This document shows positions 1-12,259 of a stretch of DNA of 64,000 nucleotides, one piece after another (position 1 is the first letter of the stretch; each line of letters begins with the position of its first letter). The DNA is taken from NCBI RefSeq assembly GCF_963678975.1, contig NC_089274.1, forward strand, positions 19,803,133-19,867,132. Direction: 5' to 3'. The notes under the pieces were generated by a model, which was not told the DNA's origin, did not search any database, and saw only the letters and a list, made by a program, of their open reading frames with translations. The stretch comes from Dysidea avara (taxonomy: Eukaryota; Porifera; Demospongiae; Dictyoceratida; Dysideidae). The translations under genes and the position numbers were made by a program.

Positions 1-35
1 CCATAATGGACAGCTCCACCATATGAGTGTATATA

Positions 36-257
36 CAGTGGTCCCTCGATTATCCGAACTCGTTGGGCCCTGAGTGTGTTCGGATAATTGAAAAGTTCGG
101 ATAATCAAAGCCCATTCATTTATATGCAGAGCCTTGCTCAATTACTCTAATAGAACGCACACCATATATATAAAATACTCTAATAGAGCAGTCATCGCTA
201 CAGTTCGGATAACCGAAAATTCGGTTAATCAATGGCCGGATAATCGAGGGACCACTG
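36..257. mobile_element. pogo/Tigger-like MITE
   Basis: A 222-bp non-autonomous DNA transposon. Its ends are perfect inverted repeats of about 21 bp beginning CAGTGGTCCCTCGATTATCC, and it is flanked by TA on both sides (34-35 and 258-259), as expected for Tc1/mariner-pogo insertions. Unit D near 59,500 carries the surrounding sequence without the insertion. Internal sequence has further copies of the TTCGGATAA end motif and two copies of the CTCTAATAGA motif. It has no coding capacity; the family name rests on the end sequence and the TA target. Confidence 0.88.
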
Positions 258-2700
258 TAGTGAGCCTTATTAACTTGTCTAGTTTCCTGGGAAACATTTC
301 TACTGCACACATCTCTTATGCGATTGCATTATACTAACCACTGATTTGTAACTACAATTTTACTATATATAGCTATTATTTAACATTTAATTCAGGGCTG
401 ATTAAATACTCGCTGTTAGAAAGTTTGCTTTGTACATTAATGTTAATTATCCAAAATGTAACTCAGAGTATAAATCAATATGAGGCCATATAATTATATT
501 AGTATCCTGGACTTGTGTGTTGAATGATATACCATCTTATCTGAGACAGTCTATATGTGATGGTGTACATACTTCCTGTGCAGTTGATAGCCAACAAATT
601 CCTTAATCCAGTCTTATGATCACAGTAAAGTGTTGTATATGATATGATAACAATAATATGAGCTAGTATATTGTTATCCTCCACATCACAGTACTTTTAT
701 AATTTTTTTATACATACACCCAAAGAGTGTGATTTTGTGCTATTTTTAGGTAATACCTTTACTGAATCAAAACTTAATAATGACAGACAAGAAACTGTTA
801 TAAAGTAATGGAAACACACAATGCCTTGCAAACACTCTCCATCCATTCACCACTAGTAATAGCATACTAACTATTGTGTTATGTACCAATGGTATACATC
901 TCTAGTATATAGATTAAACTATACAGTATATACCTAACACCACTACAATACTTAATTTTGCTACAAGAAACTAGAGACATCTACAATATACATGCATGAT
1001 CCTCTACAAGTTTACACGCAAAAATCCTACCCGATAATCTTGTCTTACCAGCTAATCTCATCTGCCGGTAACAGTTGTTGGTACACTGTGTCCATATCAA
1101 CTGCCCAAGAGGCTGACCAACCATTGTTTTGTTGCTAAACCACAGTATATGAGCTGAAATGCAATACTGTTGTAATTGTTATTGATAACAAAACATCCAC
1201 ACTTACTAATTAGACCTTTAATTAATATTACATGTCAAGCTTTTGTGATACCTTTTGTGATATAGAGTTGAAAGGTTGGAGTTTCTCAATGAGGGAGACC
1301 TGTTAACTCAACTGTTAAGACACTATTGTATCAGTGTTGGTTATAATGACAAGAATGATGTAGGTCAGTAATGTGTGGTGTACATTGTGACTACCCATTA
1401 CCATACACCATGATGGGACTATTAATAATACTAAATGGTTTATGATATTTCTCCCTGTGTGTCTCCAATGTGTTTCTTGCATGGGAGGTACTTCATAGCC
1501 ACACACACATGCAGCTGCAAATGCATGCACACATCACACATCTTTGCTGTTACACTGCCAATTGTCATGATACAGAGTCAGAATTCAAATGTTCTGGTAA
1601 TACACAGTCTACCAAGCTGTTACCATCCTTTGTACAAACTAGCAATTGATTTATGAGAGGCTTGCAAAACCTCAGCATGAAGAGGCATAAGGTTACTGTG
1701 TACCAAGTGATACCAACAGGATGCATCCTGCACTTGGTACACCCTATGCATGGTCAGTGTTAGCAGCTTACAGTACCATTAGGAGTTGCTGAGTGCCAGC
1801 AAGAACCAACCTTCCAGACATGCACACAAACATCATTCTATTTTTAACAATGATGTAATACACTTATTGTAGTCAGAACTTCAGGATCATGTGTGGGATA
1901 TGAGAATATTACTTGTTTTCATTTAGTGCAGATCATATCATTTTGATGCCAAGCTTATATAATCTTTGTACCTATACAGACTACACACTTTGTCCTTCTA
2001 TAGTGTTATATTTCTACTGACAGGTTTGGCTGGTGTCAACTTACATGGGATGGCTCACAGATAAAATATAATTTTGTGGTTTCTGCAGATGATGTCATTT
2101 CCAGAAATTCAGTACTTTTTGAGTGAACGTGTATCATCACATCAATGTGTATAGTGATGCTAATTTAATTTCACAAATGCTTTTTTAATAATACTTATAC
2201 AGTAAGTTATAGATATGGCAACTGGAATATTTCTCCAATTGGGAATCTTTTTTTTCTGATTTGACTGTGCTCATCACCTACAAAGCAGTCTAGCTACTAG
2301 TCAAGCAGTGTCAGTGGACTAAATTGCCGCTAATGCATAGTCAACTTCATGTCCTACCACTTATTTAGAGTTTGACGTGTACTTTGATGTTGATTAGAGT
2401 GTTCGGAAACCACACATGTGAAAGCCATATAGAGAAATTGATGTACACTGTGTGTAGTAGTTGTAATCAAATAAACGTCCTCCGCATGATTGTAAATCTT
2501 AACAAGTAGCTAATGGACTGGGAGGAGTGCATACATGGTTTAAAATGCCTCTTACTCATTGACAGTGTTACCTTTTCGTATAGCTAGTTCAGTAGTTGTT
2601 GTTTTTTTTTGTTTTGTTGTTTGCTCGTTTGTCTTGTTTTTGTTTGACCAGACCCTGATCTCCCAGTATCATAATCATGAAGTCCGATATTTTGACCATA
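258..2700. other. Non-coding duplicated spacer upstream of ankyrin copy 1
   Basis: AT-rich sequence with no sustained open frame. It aligns along its length with the matching spacers of units B, C and D. The block 1085-1740 is present in C (40,840-41,590) and D but deleted in B near 16,640. Its short open frames are not conserved between copies, so I annotate none as genes. Confidence 0.6.
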
Positions 2701-2783
2701 AACGCGTTCGTTATGTCATATTGAAGTCTTAGAACGTAAACAACTCGCTTGACGCCATTGAATGGCTTCCGCTATACTTGCTG

Positions 2784-2790
2784 TATAAAA
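2784..2790 (+). promoter_or_regulatory. TATA box of ankyrin copy 1
   Basis: TATAAAA lies 61 bp upstream of the ATG, and the sequence just after it is shared with copies 2 and 3 (GAGYGCTTGTC, then CGATCATA). The TGACGTCA element seen upstream of copies 2 and 3 is degraded here to TTGACGCCATTG, so this promoter may behave differently. Confidence 0.6.
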
Positions 2791-2850
2791 AATCGAGTGC
2801 TTGTCACCATCGATCATATTAAACTCTTAACGTGAAAAACTAGCTAAAAG

Positions 2851-3747
2851 ATGGAAACTGTACTTAAACGCAAGAATTACTCCAGCGGACTGCTGAGTGG
2901 GAAACTTAAAGTTTTAACCTCCATGAAGAGCGCCAAGGCTAAACGAAGGGTTACCTTTCCAGTCAACGTCATGTTGCAACAAGCCATCACTGATGGAGAC
3001 AAAGAAGAGATCAAGAAAATAATCACAAAACACGGCAAGAGTGTCTTGGATCTTAAAGACCCGACTGGAATGCCGCTGTTGCACCGTGCCATCTTTGAAG
3101 ATCAAATTGAGTGTTTTGAGCTGATGGTAAACGAGGGTGCAAATTTACTTGCAACCGACGAGGAAGGATGGAACGCGTTGCACGTGGCCGTCTCGTTTGA
3201 AGACATGGACGCAGTTGAGCTGCTACTCCAACACAAGCCAGAACTGATCAACACTCGCACCATGGACAGTTTGAGACCGATCAATGTTTGCGAGTCAAAC
3301 TGTGAACTTTGTGCTTACCTTCTCCAAGCAGAGGTGACATATCTGAAAACCAGATCAGTCACACACTGGGATAGTGCCAACTGCAAACGAGAAGAACTAG
3401 AACTATTGAACATTGTAATGATAGTGAATGAAGAGGACGAGAGGAGCACTAGACAAGTACGACAAAGTGCCCTACACCTGTCAGCAGCTAAGAACTACCT
3501 TGGACTAGCTTACTACATGTTGGAGAACCAGTTAGTAACTGTAGACTGTGAGGATTATGAACATTGGACGGCACTTCACTTAGCTGCTCTACATTCCAGC
3601 ATGGACGTGTTAGTACTACTCATCCAATATGGTGCTAATGTGGAGAAGTTGACCAGTTGTTACAAGAGTCCAGTTGATCTGGCTGATGATGAACTGACCT
3701 TAGAGTTCTTGAGACGAGGCTCTGAATATATTGAACAAGCTATCTAA
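2851..3747 (+). CDS. MYPT-like ankyrin-repeat PP1-binding protein, copy 1
   Basis: Single-exon gene for 298 residues. A basic N-terminal tail ends in KRRVTF (residues 31-36), a textbook RVxF docking site for the catalytic subunit of protein phosphatase 1. Ankyrin repeats follow at about 41-73, 74-106 and 107-139, then a degenerate one at 140-168, an acidic linker at 175-204, and further repeats at 205-238, 239-272 and 273-290. The 'WNALHVA', 'SALHLSA' and 'WTALHLA' helices are clear. This order (RVxF, three repeats, gap, more repeats) is that of the N-terminal third of myosin phosphatase targeting subunits (PPP1R12/PPP1R16); PPP1R27 is a shorter alternative. The C-terminal regions of those proteins are absent. 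A cytosolic PP1 targeting or inhibitory role is inferred. The start codon is the first ATG after the TATA box, and its context (AAAAGATGG) is good. Confidence 0.9.
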   Translation: METVLKRKNYSSGLLSGKLKVLTSMKSAKAKRRVTFPVNVMLQQAITDGDKEEIKKIITKHGKSVLDLKDPTGMPLLHRAIFEDQIECFELMVNEGANLLATDEEGWNALHVAVSFEDMDAVELLLQHKPELINTRTMDSLRPINVCESNCELCAYLLQAEVTYLKTRSVTHWDSANCKREELELLNIVMIVNEEDERSTRQVRQSALHLSAAKNYLGLAYYMLENQLVTVDCEDYEHWTALHLAALHSSMDVLVLLIQYGANVEKLTSCYKSPVDLADDELTLEFLRRGSEYIEQAI

Positions 3748-4727
3748 TTTATGTAATAACTAATATATAATATCTAGCTATACGGGTTTGTTTACTGTAA
3801 GATTTTTAATCATTTTTTCGCTTTCGTTTTTAACTCTATTTTGTATTAAATTTGTGTTTGTTTTCTGCACTGAAAATGTTCATCAAACAAATAACAATTA
3901 TATCAAGTCAACAACAAATTAACTTCTCCCTTATTTAGAAGTGGGTTACAGGTATGATGCAGTACTTACAATCCTTAATCAATAAGCGTACTAGATTAAA
4001 CCCATGATGTACATGTGATGCTTTCATTATGCACGTATGTGTACATACCTCACCTATTGTAGATATAGGCTGTGCACGATGTTACTGTAATGTACAACAC
4101 CTTGCCCACTGCATCTATACGGTACAACAAATACTGTACTGATCTGTTGTTAACTTTTCCCTATTTGCTCTACATCCTATGTACGTTGTGGTTGGAATTG
4201 TTTGAAGAATAAATGAAAAATGTATAAAGGGGCAAGAAAGGTTACATGCAGTTTAGAATGCATTCACACAATATATATATATATATACTATATACATATA
4301 TTGTTAATTCAGCAAATACACTAGCTATATATGCTTTTAATGTAGATTTAGTGGCTGTTTTCCAGTTGTCATCATAATACACTTCCAATACAGCACGTAG
4401 TGACACAACACTGTGACATGAATGTTCTGTTGGAGTATTTGTAATTAACAGGAGCAACAATAACTAGCTGATGTATTTGTGCATGGTACTGGATAATTTT
4501 ACAGCTATAGTTTCACCTTCGGTTTAGTATACTTTGCATTTATCATAGATTTTTTTTCTCTTTTTGCACACTTACAAAATCCATAAACATGATATCTGGT
4601 TGCCTTGAAATATGGCACACTTAAAATGATGACAAAAGTTGAAATCTTTGGTGTCAAGTTTGTTAAAAAGTTAGAAATGATTATTCACATAATTTGAATT
4701 GATGGACATTAACATCATTGCAGCTAT
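3748..4727. other. 3' flank of ankyrin copy 1
   Basis: The first 170 bp after the stop resemble the 3' flanks of copies 2 and 3 and are probably 3' UTR. Similarity then fades. An AATAAA at 4208-4213 is a possible polyadenylation signal. A short (TA)n tract lies at 4270-4290. No other coding signal is visible. Confidence 0.5.
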
Positions 4728-5565
4728 TTCTTGGCGGGCATCTGGATTCAGTGGAATGGAATGGTGGAATGGAACGGTACATTGGTAATTTCAATTGGTG
4801 GTCACCTCTTTATAAAGACCACCTTCTAACAAATACCACCTCTTTATAAAGACCGTTTTACTTTAATGTTTAAATTGTTGCTATCTTATTGTTTTAGAGT
4901 GTGTCCCCATAGATGGTCTTATTGATTAGTTGTGCGCCACATGCCTAGAAAAGTCAGAGTGATATCTGATTTGTAATACAGCAATATACCCCATGCAAAA
5001 ATAGTTTGGCTGTACAAAAGTGACATCCCCATCAAACTAAAAATAACTGACAACTATAAAGGAGCTAATATTTGGGTGAGGTCAAGAAATACTGGCAAAT
5101 AATTATAACTCGCTATAATTTATAAAATTTTGGTCCTTTATCATTGACTCGCACAGTCTTGCTACATTCCTAATTAATTCCCTGTAACTCTAATTGGCTA
5201 GTAATTTAGCCGCCTTTTTTCTCCTCTACAACACCAGACTATTGAGAAAGGTACCAATTTACTAGCCTATTAGATTTACAGGGAATTAATTAGGAATACA
5301 GTCAGACTGCACAAGTCAATGATAAGGGACCAAGATTTGTTTAGTTGCCAGTATGTATTAACATTCATTTCTTGGCCTCATCAAATAATAGCTCCATTAG
5401 TTGCCAGTTGCTTTTAGTTTCGTGGGTACATCTTTTTTTGTATAGCCAAGCTGTTTTTGTATGGGGTATATAGCTATTACTGTATTGTATCATAAATCAG
5501 ATATCACTGGCTTTTCTAGTCATAACATGTGACACACAATTCATCATTATTTTAATTTTATTATT

Positions 5566-5847
5566 AGCGCTTTACAGTGACCAGCACTGAAGGTCTGACA
5601 GCAACATGTGCAGCAGCCTTAGGATTACCTAACCTAATTTCAAGGACTTAGACCTAGTGACTTGACTTACTGACTCATAAAGGTGTAACAGAAAAGGGGC
5701 CAAAGTAAGGAAAAAATCCCAGGATTCGAACTGCAAGTCACCCAATGTCTAGTCGGGGACACACTCAGTCTTCCTCCAGGAGAGATGGATTTTCTTCCTT
5801 AAACCTAAAGTATTTATTATTAGCACTTTACAGTGACCAGCACTGTT
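5566..5847 (-). mobile_element. tRNA-like SINE fragment
   Basis: A 280-bp segment bracketed by direct repeats of about 30 bp (TTATTATTAGCRCTTTACAG followed by TGACCAGCACTG, at 5567 and 5816). Between them, read on the minus strand, is CAGTTCGAATCCTGGG, which fits the pol III B box of tRNA genes; an A box is not clear. Related fragments of the repeated end lie near 48,655 (plus orientation) and 56,985 (inverted, extending into the next 20 bases). The SINE call is inferred from the B box and the dispersed copies. Confidence 0.45.
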
Positions 5848-5974
5848 AAGACTGTCTTATAGGGCTCTAAAACAACAATTCAGATATTAAAGTAAAACGG
5901 TATTTGTAAAGATGTGGTCTTTGTTAGAAGGTGGTCTTTTAAAGAGGTGACCACTAATTGAAATTACCTAAGAA

Positions 5975-6065
5975 CTGTTCCATTCCACCATTTGATTCCA
6001 CCATTCCACTATTACATTCCACCATTCCAGTCCACCATTCCATTCCACCATTCCATTCCACTGAA
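5975..6065. repeat. CATTC-type minisatellite
   Basis: Repeated CCACCATTCCATT-like units make up this tract in the right arm of the foldback. The left arm (about 4750-4780) has only a few GGAATGG units, so the tract grew in one arm after the foldback formed. The open frames across it are repeat artefacts. Confidence 0.8.
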
Positions 6066-6090
6066 TCCAGACACCCTTTCTTGGCTGCTA

Positions 6091-8960
6091 TCTTTACTTT
6101 CACAACATGTTTTTACCTTATTTGGCTTGTTAAAGACCACAATCTTTTTCTGGCACTGCCCATGCACAGCTATTATTGTATCATAAATAATACTATTAGT
6201 ATTATCAGCTTCACAGCAAGAAAACTGTGAACTTGCCAATACACTATGACTGTTTAATTTGATTCAATTTACAATGCCACTATGTGGTTTGTGTGATACA
6301 CTAGCTGTATAATACTACAATCAATACACTTTTACAAAGTTATGTGACTGCTTAGCTACCGGTATAATGCCGATCAGTTTGCACGGCATGCACAGTTTAT
6401 AATTTGTTGCATCTGTTTTAGTCCTTTCATATGTGTGTGTTTACAAACTGTCCTGTGTGGTACTCTTTATATGTGACATCATTTACCTGTTAATTGTGGC
6501 CATAGCTACATGGTAGTTGTAGCTACACAGTGTATATTCATAAAATAATAAACTTACAGACTAGATCATTTTTCAATGCTTCCCTTGTACTGTTTTCTTT
6601 CCATATTGTGTATATAGTAGTTTTCTAAAGTTATTTTTCAGAACATCATGTGTGTGCATGTAGTCTGCATGACTGTCTACAGCCACATGACAATACAGTT
6701 TGTGATCTGTCCAAATAAACTCCTCACAAGGTGACATCAGGAGTTCATCAGTGTCCAAAGGGCTCCTAGTAACATCCGCTTTGACATAGTCTTGTGTTGT
6801 GATAGTTTGAACTGTTCAGGTGGGCCCAGCCTGGCACTGTAACAACAGGTGCTTTGAGTTGACCAATGCTAGGATGCCTTTCAGGAGCTGTCATTTCATT
6901 TCGAGTTAACAAGAATAACTTATTAAATATTTTGTTGGGTGCATGTCTGTTATTCACAATGCTCTAGAATATTCTGAAAGGTAAATTTAGTAGACTCCAA
7001 CTATTTATTGGTACATTGGTAATTCTGTACTACCAGCAAAAGCAGCAGAACTTACAATCTAGGCTAACTAATAAGCCTTGTGTGATTGCTAACATATTCA
7101 CATACTAAATTAATGTCATCATTACTGTTATAATTTGCAGGCTATTGTGTCAAGTGACAGCACTATACACAATCTTGTGACTTATCATTAAGAGTCAGGT
7201 GATACCACTGGGGGCAGGGTTTGACGCCACCTATGGTCTATGTGCATCCAACAAGTTATTTTGAGGTGGATTTTGCTACAGAACATAAGGTATGCTGTAG
7301 TATACTGTATTATGTGTGATAAGTTTGATATTCCCTTGTCCATGGGAATATCAAGAGTCACAATTTAAAAGCATTCCTATCACCTAATAATGCGACCCCA
7401 ATTTTTTGTACTATACTTGTAGGCAAAAGTGTAACCATAAACTACACTATCAAAAAATAACTCTACCATGCATGTGGTGGGTTGTACAATCTTTTCCCTA
7501 AAGCACTGCAAGTGTTGCTATTATGAACCACATGTGGGTATCATGAGTCACTATGTTCATAAGGTTATTATTTTTCATCCAAGTAAGATAAATATTATGG
7601 AAATATTTGCAGGCACTCCTAATAACATTCAAAACACCACTCTATATCTTTTTACTTCTTACTATTATGGTAATGGGTACAGGTAGCTAATCTGGGACAG
7701 TATTCCTACAGTTTAATGAGGTATGTTATCTCTAAATTGGATTTGTGGTTAGCTTATAATGTTGATCTGAAATAGTATCATCCATTTCTTCTTAAATATG
7801 CAGGATTTACCCCTATGAACACATTTTAAAACCCTTAACACCCCTTGACCCATAATACCAGCATCTACTGTGTTACTCAATTGTACACATATACGTACTG
7901 TATTCTGAAAGAGTCAGACCACCTCTCAAACATGGACACCTGTTCATGGGTAATTTCATAGACATTGAGAATGGTCAGATTATGCCTACAGCAGAGGAGA
8001 TTGTTATGGTAATTGCCTGTATGGTGTGAGGTATAGCTTCTCTAATTGTATGTTGTAATATTATAGTGTTCTCATGTAATAATATCCTCATCTCTTTAGC
8101 TACCACTGTTATCAATTCTGTTTGTTGTGTACTGCATTGACTGCACTCCCACAGTCTTTAAAAATGTATTCTGTGTCTGCACTGTCCCCAAATCATACAC
8201 CCACATACTCTCAAAACATCTGGCTAGCAGGATTAATGTATACTATGTAGTCATTGTCTCAGTCATTTAGTTGTATTGATCCAGTTGCATGAGCTCACAT
8301 ATGATGTCTTGTTGTCCTTAATGGTACATTGTAATAGTGCACCCCTGCCTTGAAATGTCACCATAGTTAGAATATAACAGTCTATGTTTTGTATGTCTGT
8401 CCCGTTATTTTATTTTATTTTTTTTTGTGCTTGAGAAGTGAAAACATGTCAAGTCAGACTTCTTGAAAGACTGAAATATTTGTCCTATACATGAAAGTTT
8501 ACCACTAAGTCAACTAGAGTGCTAATCTGTCATTGTGCATTGCCATATATAGAGTGATGATGTTATATTGGTACAGGCATTGTATTGTGAACATTTTCAA
8601 GTAATTATTTTATGGTTGCAAGAAGTGCGGTCTCTTGTGGTCATATAAACCAGATTTGCTTGGAGACAATTTGGTATAAAGGAATGGTATAGTAGTGATA
8701 TATAGTTTTGTACTGTCAGTATCCAACAGCTTATCATACTTCCTGACTTTTGAATGGATGTCTCTGTGTAGTCAAAGAGGCAAGAGCTGATGAAATTTCT
8801 GTAGTCTGTACTTTCTCAGTCTTTTTGATCACCATGAGATGTGTATGAAATGACTGAAACTAAAACATAAGTCATATATGTATGTATATATCCTAACACT
8901 ACAAGTATGTTTGCTTACAATACAAATCAGTGAATACTAAAATAGGTTATTGGTTTCAAT
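6091..8960. other. Non-coding spacer, unit A
   Basis: No supported gene. The part 6240-6600 corresponds to 23,330-23,560 and 47,530-47,760, and 7,880-8,300 corresponds to 24,836-25,100 in unit B; unit C lacks that second stretch. Open frames are under 80 codons and are not conserved between the units. Confidence 0.5.
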
Positions 8961-9154
8961 TACCATATAGCCTAAATATTTCTTTTTCGAGGTTGAGCAA
9001 TGTTGCTAAAAATAATTTTTTTGCGGATTTACAAACACTCCCAAAATGTATTAGATTATATGGAGGTCTAAGGATAAAATTTTCACTGGTAACCCTTAAA
9101 ACCCCGAAATCGGCAAAAAATTTGCCCATCAAAATATTTAGGTTATATATGGTA
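8961..9154. mobile_element. Short MITE with TACCATATA ends
   Basis: A 194-bp segment with imperfect terminal inverted repeats: TACCATATAGCCTAAATATT on the left, and the complement of AATATTTAGGTTATATATGG followed by TA on the right. Superfamily is not assigned because no target duplication is clear. The open frames covering it on both strands (8930-9244) follow the repeat and are not genes. Confidence 0.65.
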
Positions 9155-12100
9155 CGTATGTGCATAAAGATTTATCACTTAAATGTTCCAAATGTCAGTT
9201 ATATCAATATACATCATGGTCTCTACAGTGTTCCAGTCATGTAATGATACATGACTAGCAGAGGTTAGTTATGTTTACCTGTGAAGTACCAAAAGCACTT
9301 TTCCATAGTTGACTCTTTATCACACTCAGGTTCTCTCCACAGTGCTGATCTATGCTGCGTAGTTTCATGTTTTGATTGGTATTTGTACTGCACATATCCC
9401 GACACAGAATCAATACTCTATTATCAGAGCTTATTCACTAAGTTTCAATGCAAATTCCAATTAAAAGTATCCCTTGTAAAGCATTTAACATAGTAAAATT
9501 TTATGTAGCATCGACCTTGTTAACAAGACCACTAGTATTCTGACATTAAGAAAGCTCAGAACCTTTAGCTAAGGTGTTTTTCATAACATCATCAATAATT
9601 ATTATTATTAAGGCCATTTTTTAAAGGTGACCCAATTGCTAAGGTAACTCTGTATATCAACAATTTATCCATGTAGAAAGTATGGAGTCCCTCTCATTAT
9701 TTTTGTTGTTGACCATAAAAAATAGCCAACAAAATTTGATACATTTTCTATCTATTCTTGGAATGATGTTTTTAATGAAACCACTTATTTCAGGTAATTG
9801 TGGATAAATAATATCCTACAAGATTTCTGTGTACAACACATGACTGGTGATGTTGTCTCTACCACCATAATTCATATATGAACTAATGTTATATGTTTAT
9901 ACTGGAATACTTATTTGCATGATAAGTAGTGAGTTGAAATTCTACTACTAGTTCATGAATAGCAGTCAGTCAGTAGCCATATTAATTAAGTTGGTACACC
10001 AACTGCTTCAGCTATCTGGTTGGGTCACCATTAGTAGGTCAACTGTGGGCAAGCCAACGAATGCAGATGAAAATTGGCTGTTGCTCATCTTATTGGCTGT
10101 AATTATATTAGTGTGATGGTTGGTGGTGCATTGTGTGGTATGGTATAATGGTCACCCATCATCATACCTACTACACTGATTACTGGACTCATGTCAGAAT
10201 TTATTTTTTGTGTCAACAAGAGTGTAACATTACTAACATAATATCGTGGATAGACCACTATATCTAGGGATGTTAATTTAGTACGTACATGGTATGGAGT
10301 AGCTAGTAAGACTATTTGTAATCATGATAATAAGCACGTAGGAGAGCCTTTCCTCTTCAACGCAGTCTGGCTAGTGAGACTTCACTCTGTGAGGAGGAAA
10401 AGATTTCATCTACCATTAGTGGTTTCTGTTACTTCCTATAATTCTACACTTTTGGACTTGAGACATGAAATGTTGCATGAGTATACTCACTGAGCTAACA
10501 CATCAATAGTATCACACGACAGGAATGTCTGATGTGTCTCTTATATGTAACTGGGAAGGTGCATTAGTGAGTTTTCCCTAATGTGGTCAAATGTTGTATT
10601 TGCCCATACACACGATATGATCTATCATGTGTGTGTGCTGGGAATGGAGTTTGATTCTAATGGGATTCACAATAGTCTGAGAATCCAGGAATTCACTGGA
10701 AATTCTTTGTGAAGTTGTATGAAAATAATCCTATCACATGATGTGCTCAAAGCTTAAATTGTGTCTTTATTAAGGTTGCATTAGATATTCTATTCCTTCC
10801 TTGTGAATTGTCCAAATGGTTTTTGTCTACTTCAATATCACTAACAAATTCATTCACTTAATCCTGTATACTCAAATAGCACTGTCACAGTAACACTCCC
10901 TGTCTACTTACATATAACGTGTAACTATAGACTTTTCACTTGATAAAGCTTAGTTGAATACATGGTTTAAAACCTTCAAACTGAGTGATACTCTTCAAAC
11001 TCTAGCTCTCTGGTTTGCACTGATTGTGGATAATTTACTCAGCAAATGAATCATGCCACTTATATTTGTCATATTTTACACCTTTTAATGCAACCCACAC
11101 ATAGAAGTCAACTTATCCCTGGTCTAAAAGCTTTCAGTTGTCAATGACCATCTCCTGCTATACCGGGGGATGGCAATGATTGAGGTAGTGGTTTTCATCA
11201 CTTCTGAATTTCAACCTGGAATATAAACACTGCCTTATCTACACTTTCTAAACTAACTATTTCTCTAACTTAAAGGAATGTATGAACAAAACATTAACAG
11301 GAATAGCTAGAGATATCGTAGTATGCTGCTACTAATGATGGACTACTGGTACTGCTAGTACTGATGTTATTGATGATGTGTAGTGGTGTGTATGGGTCTA
11401 ACATGTTTGGTCAGTGAAGTGTGAGATCTTGAGCTTGTAGTGTGGTTAGTAGTGTATATAGAGTACCTTAATACTCTTCTGAGAAACTGAGAAACATTGT
11501 AACAACATCTTCTCTACTTGTTTGTTTGTGGCCAGTGTTGTATTACAAGGTAACCTATCCTCTATATGCAGCCAAAGATAGTACCCCACTCAATGATGTT
11601 TATTAGCTAAACACATTAGTTTTATTGCATTAGTACAATAGAAAGTTACTTGAAAGATTATTAGTACATATGTACCAGCTTCCACTAAAGGTGTAATGTC
11701 TTGTACAACTGGTGAATGAATCACTGGTGATGTGTGTTGAATAAATACATAGGTGTGCATTAATAGGTGGTATATAGATCAGGTATCATTGGCTATATCA
11801 ACACAACTAGACTTCATAGTGACTAAGTCTTTACACCTTAGGAATTTTAAATTCAAAATAATTTAATAATGATTTAGAAAACATTGAAAGCAAGAGGTCA
11901 CCTACACAGCTATATACTAGTGGACATGTATAATCCCTACTTCAATCATGGCTACACTATTAACAAGCTATAGGAATTAAAAGTGCACTACTAGCATAGC
12001 TGTAGGTGCAGGCAACTTAACTTCTTTTGTTTTACTTCTGTGCGAATCCCTACTTGTTTTTCCTTGTACATTATAATAATAACCTCTCTCGATCTGCAAC

Positions 12101-12219
12101 ATAAGAGCCTTGACCTATGGGCAGGTAGTGACTATTGTAGAGGAGGTACCAGCTATGAAGTATGTAGAGAGGACAATTTTGTTGTATAATGTTTAGTGTA
12201 ATGTGATCATGCTCAGTAT

Positions 12220-12259
<40 letters not shown>

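Larger units (their letters stand above)
4728..6090. repeat. Large foldback (long inverted repeat) element
   Basis: A 1.36-kb imperfect foldback. The outer left arm (about 4735-4870, including TCTGGATTCAGTGGAATGG and the 'AAAGACCACCTTCTAACAAA' stretch) reappears inverted at about 5885-6085. Inner segments also pair: CCCTGTAACTC... near 5180 with its complement near 5280, and the GTTTGGCTGTACAAAA region near 5000 with 5440. It probably derives from a foldback or Polinton-free MITE; no transposase is present. The right arm carries extra CATTC repeats and the right half holds a SINE-like insertion. Exact ends are uncertain. Confidence 0.7.

Noticed and set aside
2877-3284. Antisense frames within the ankyrin genes
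   Set aside because: Shadows of the strongly coding plus strand, present at the same places in all three copies.
5700-5790. Intact tRNA gene
   Set aside because: Only a B-box-like sequence is present; no A box or cloverleaf could be drawn.
5975-6065. CRISPR-like regular repetition
   Set aside because: Short CATTC units without unique spacers in a eukaryotic setting; a minisatellite.
8930-9244. 104-codon plus-strand frame
   Set aside because: Covers a short MITE on both strands and has no counterpart in other units.
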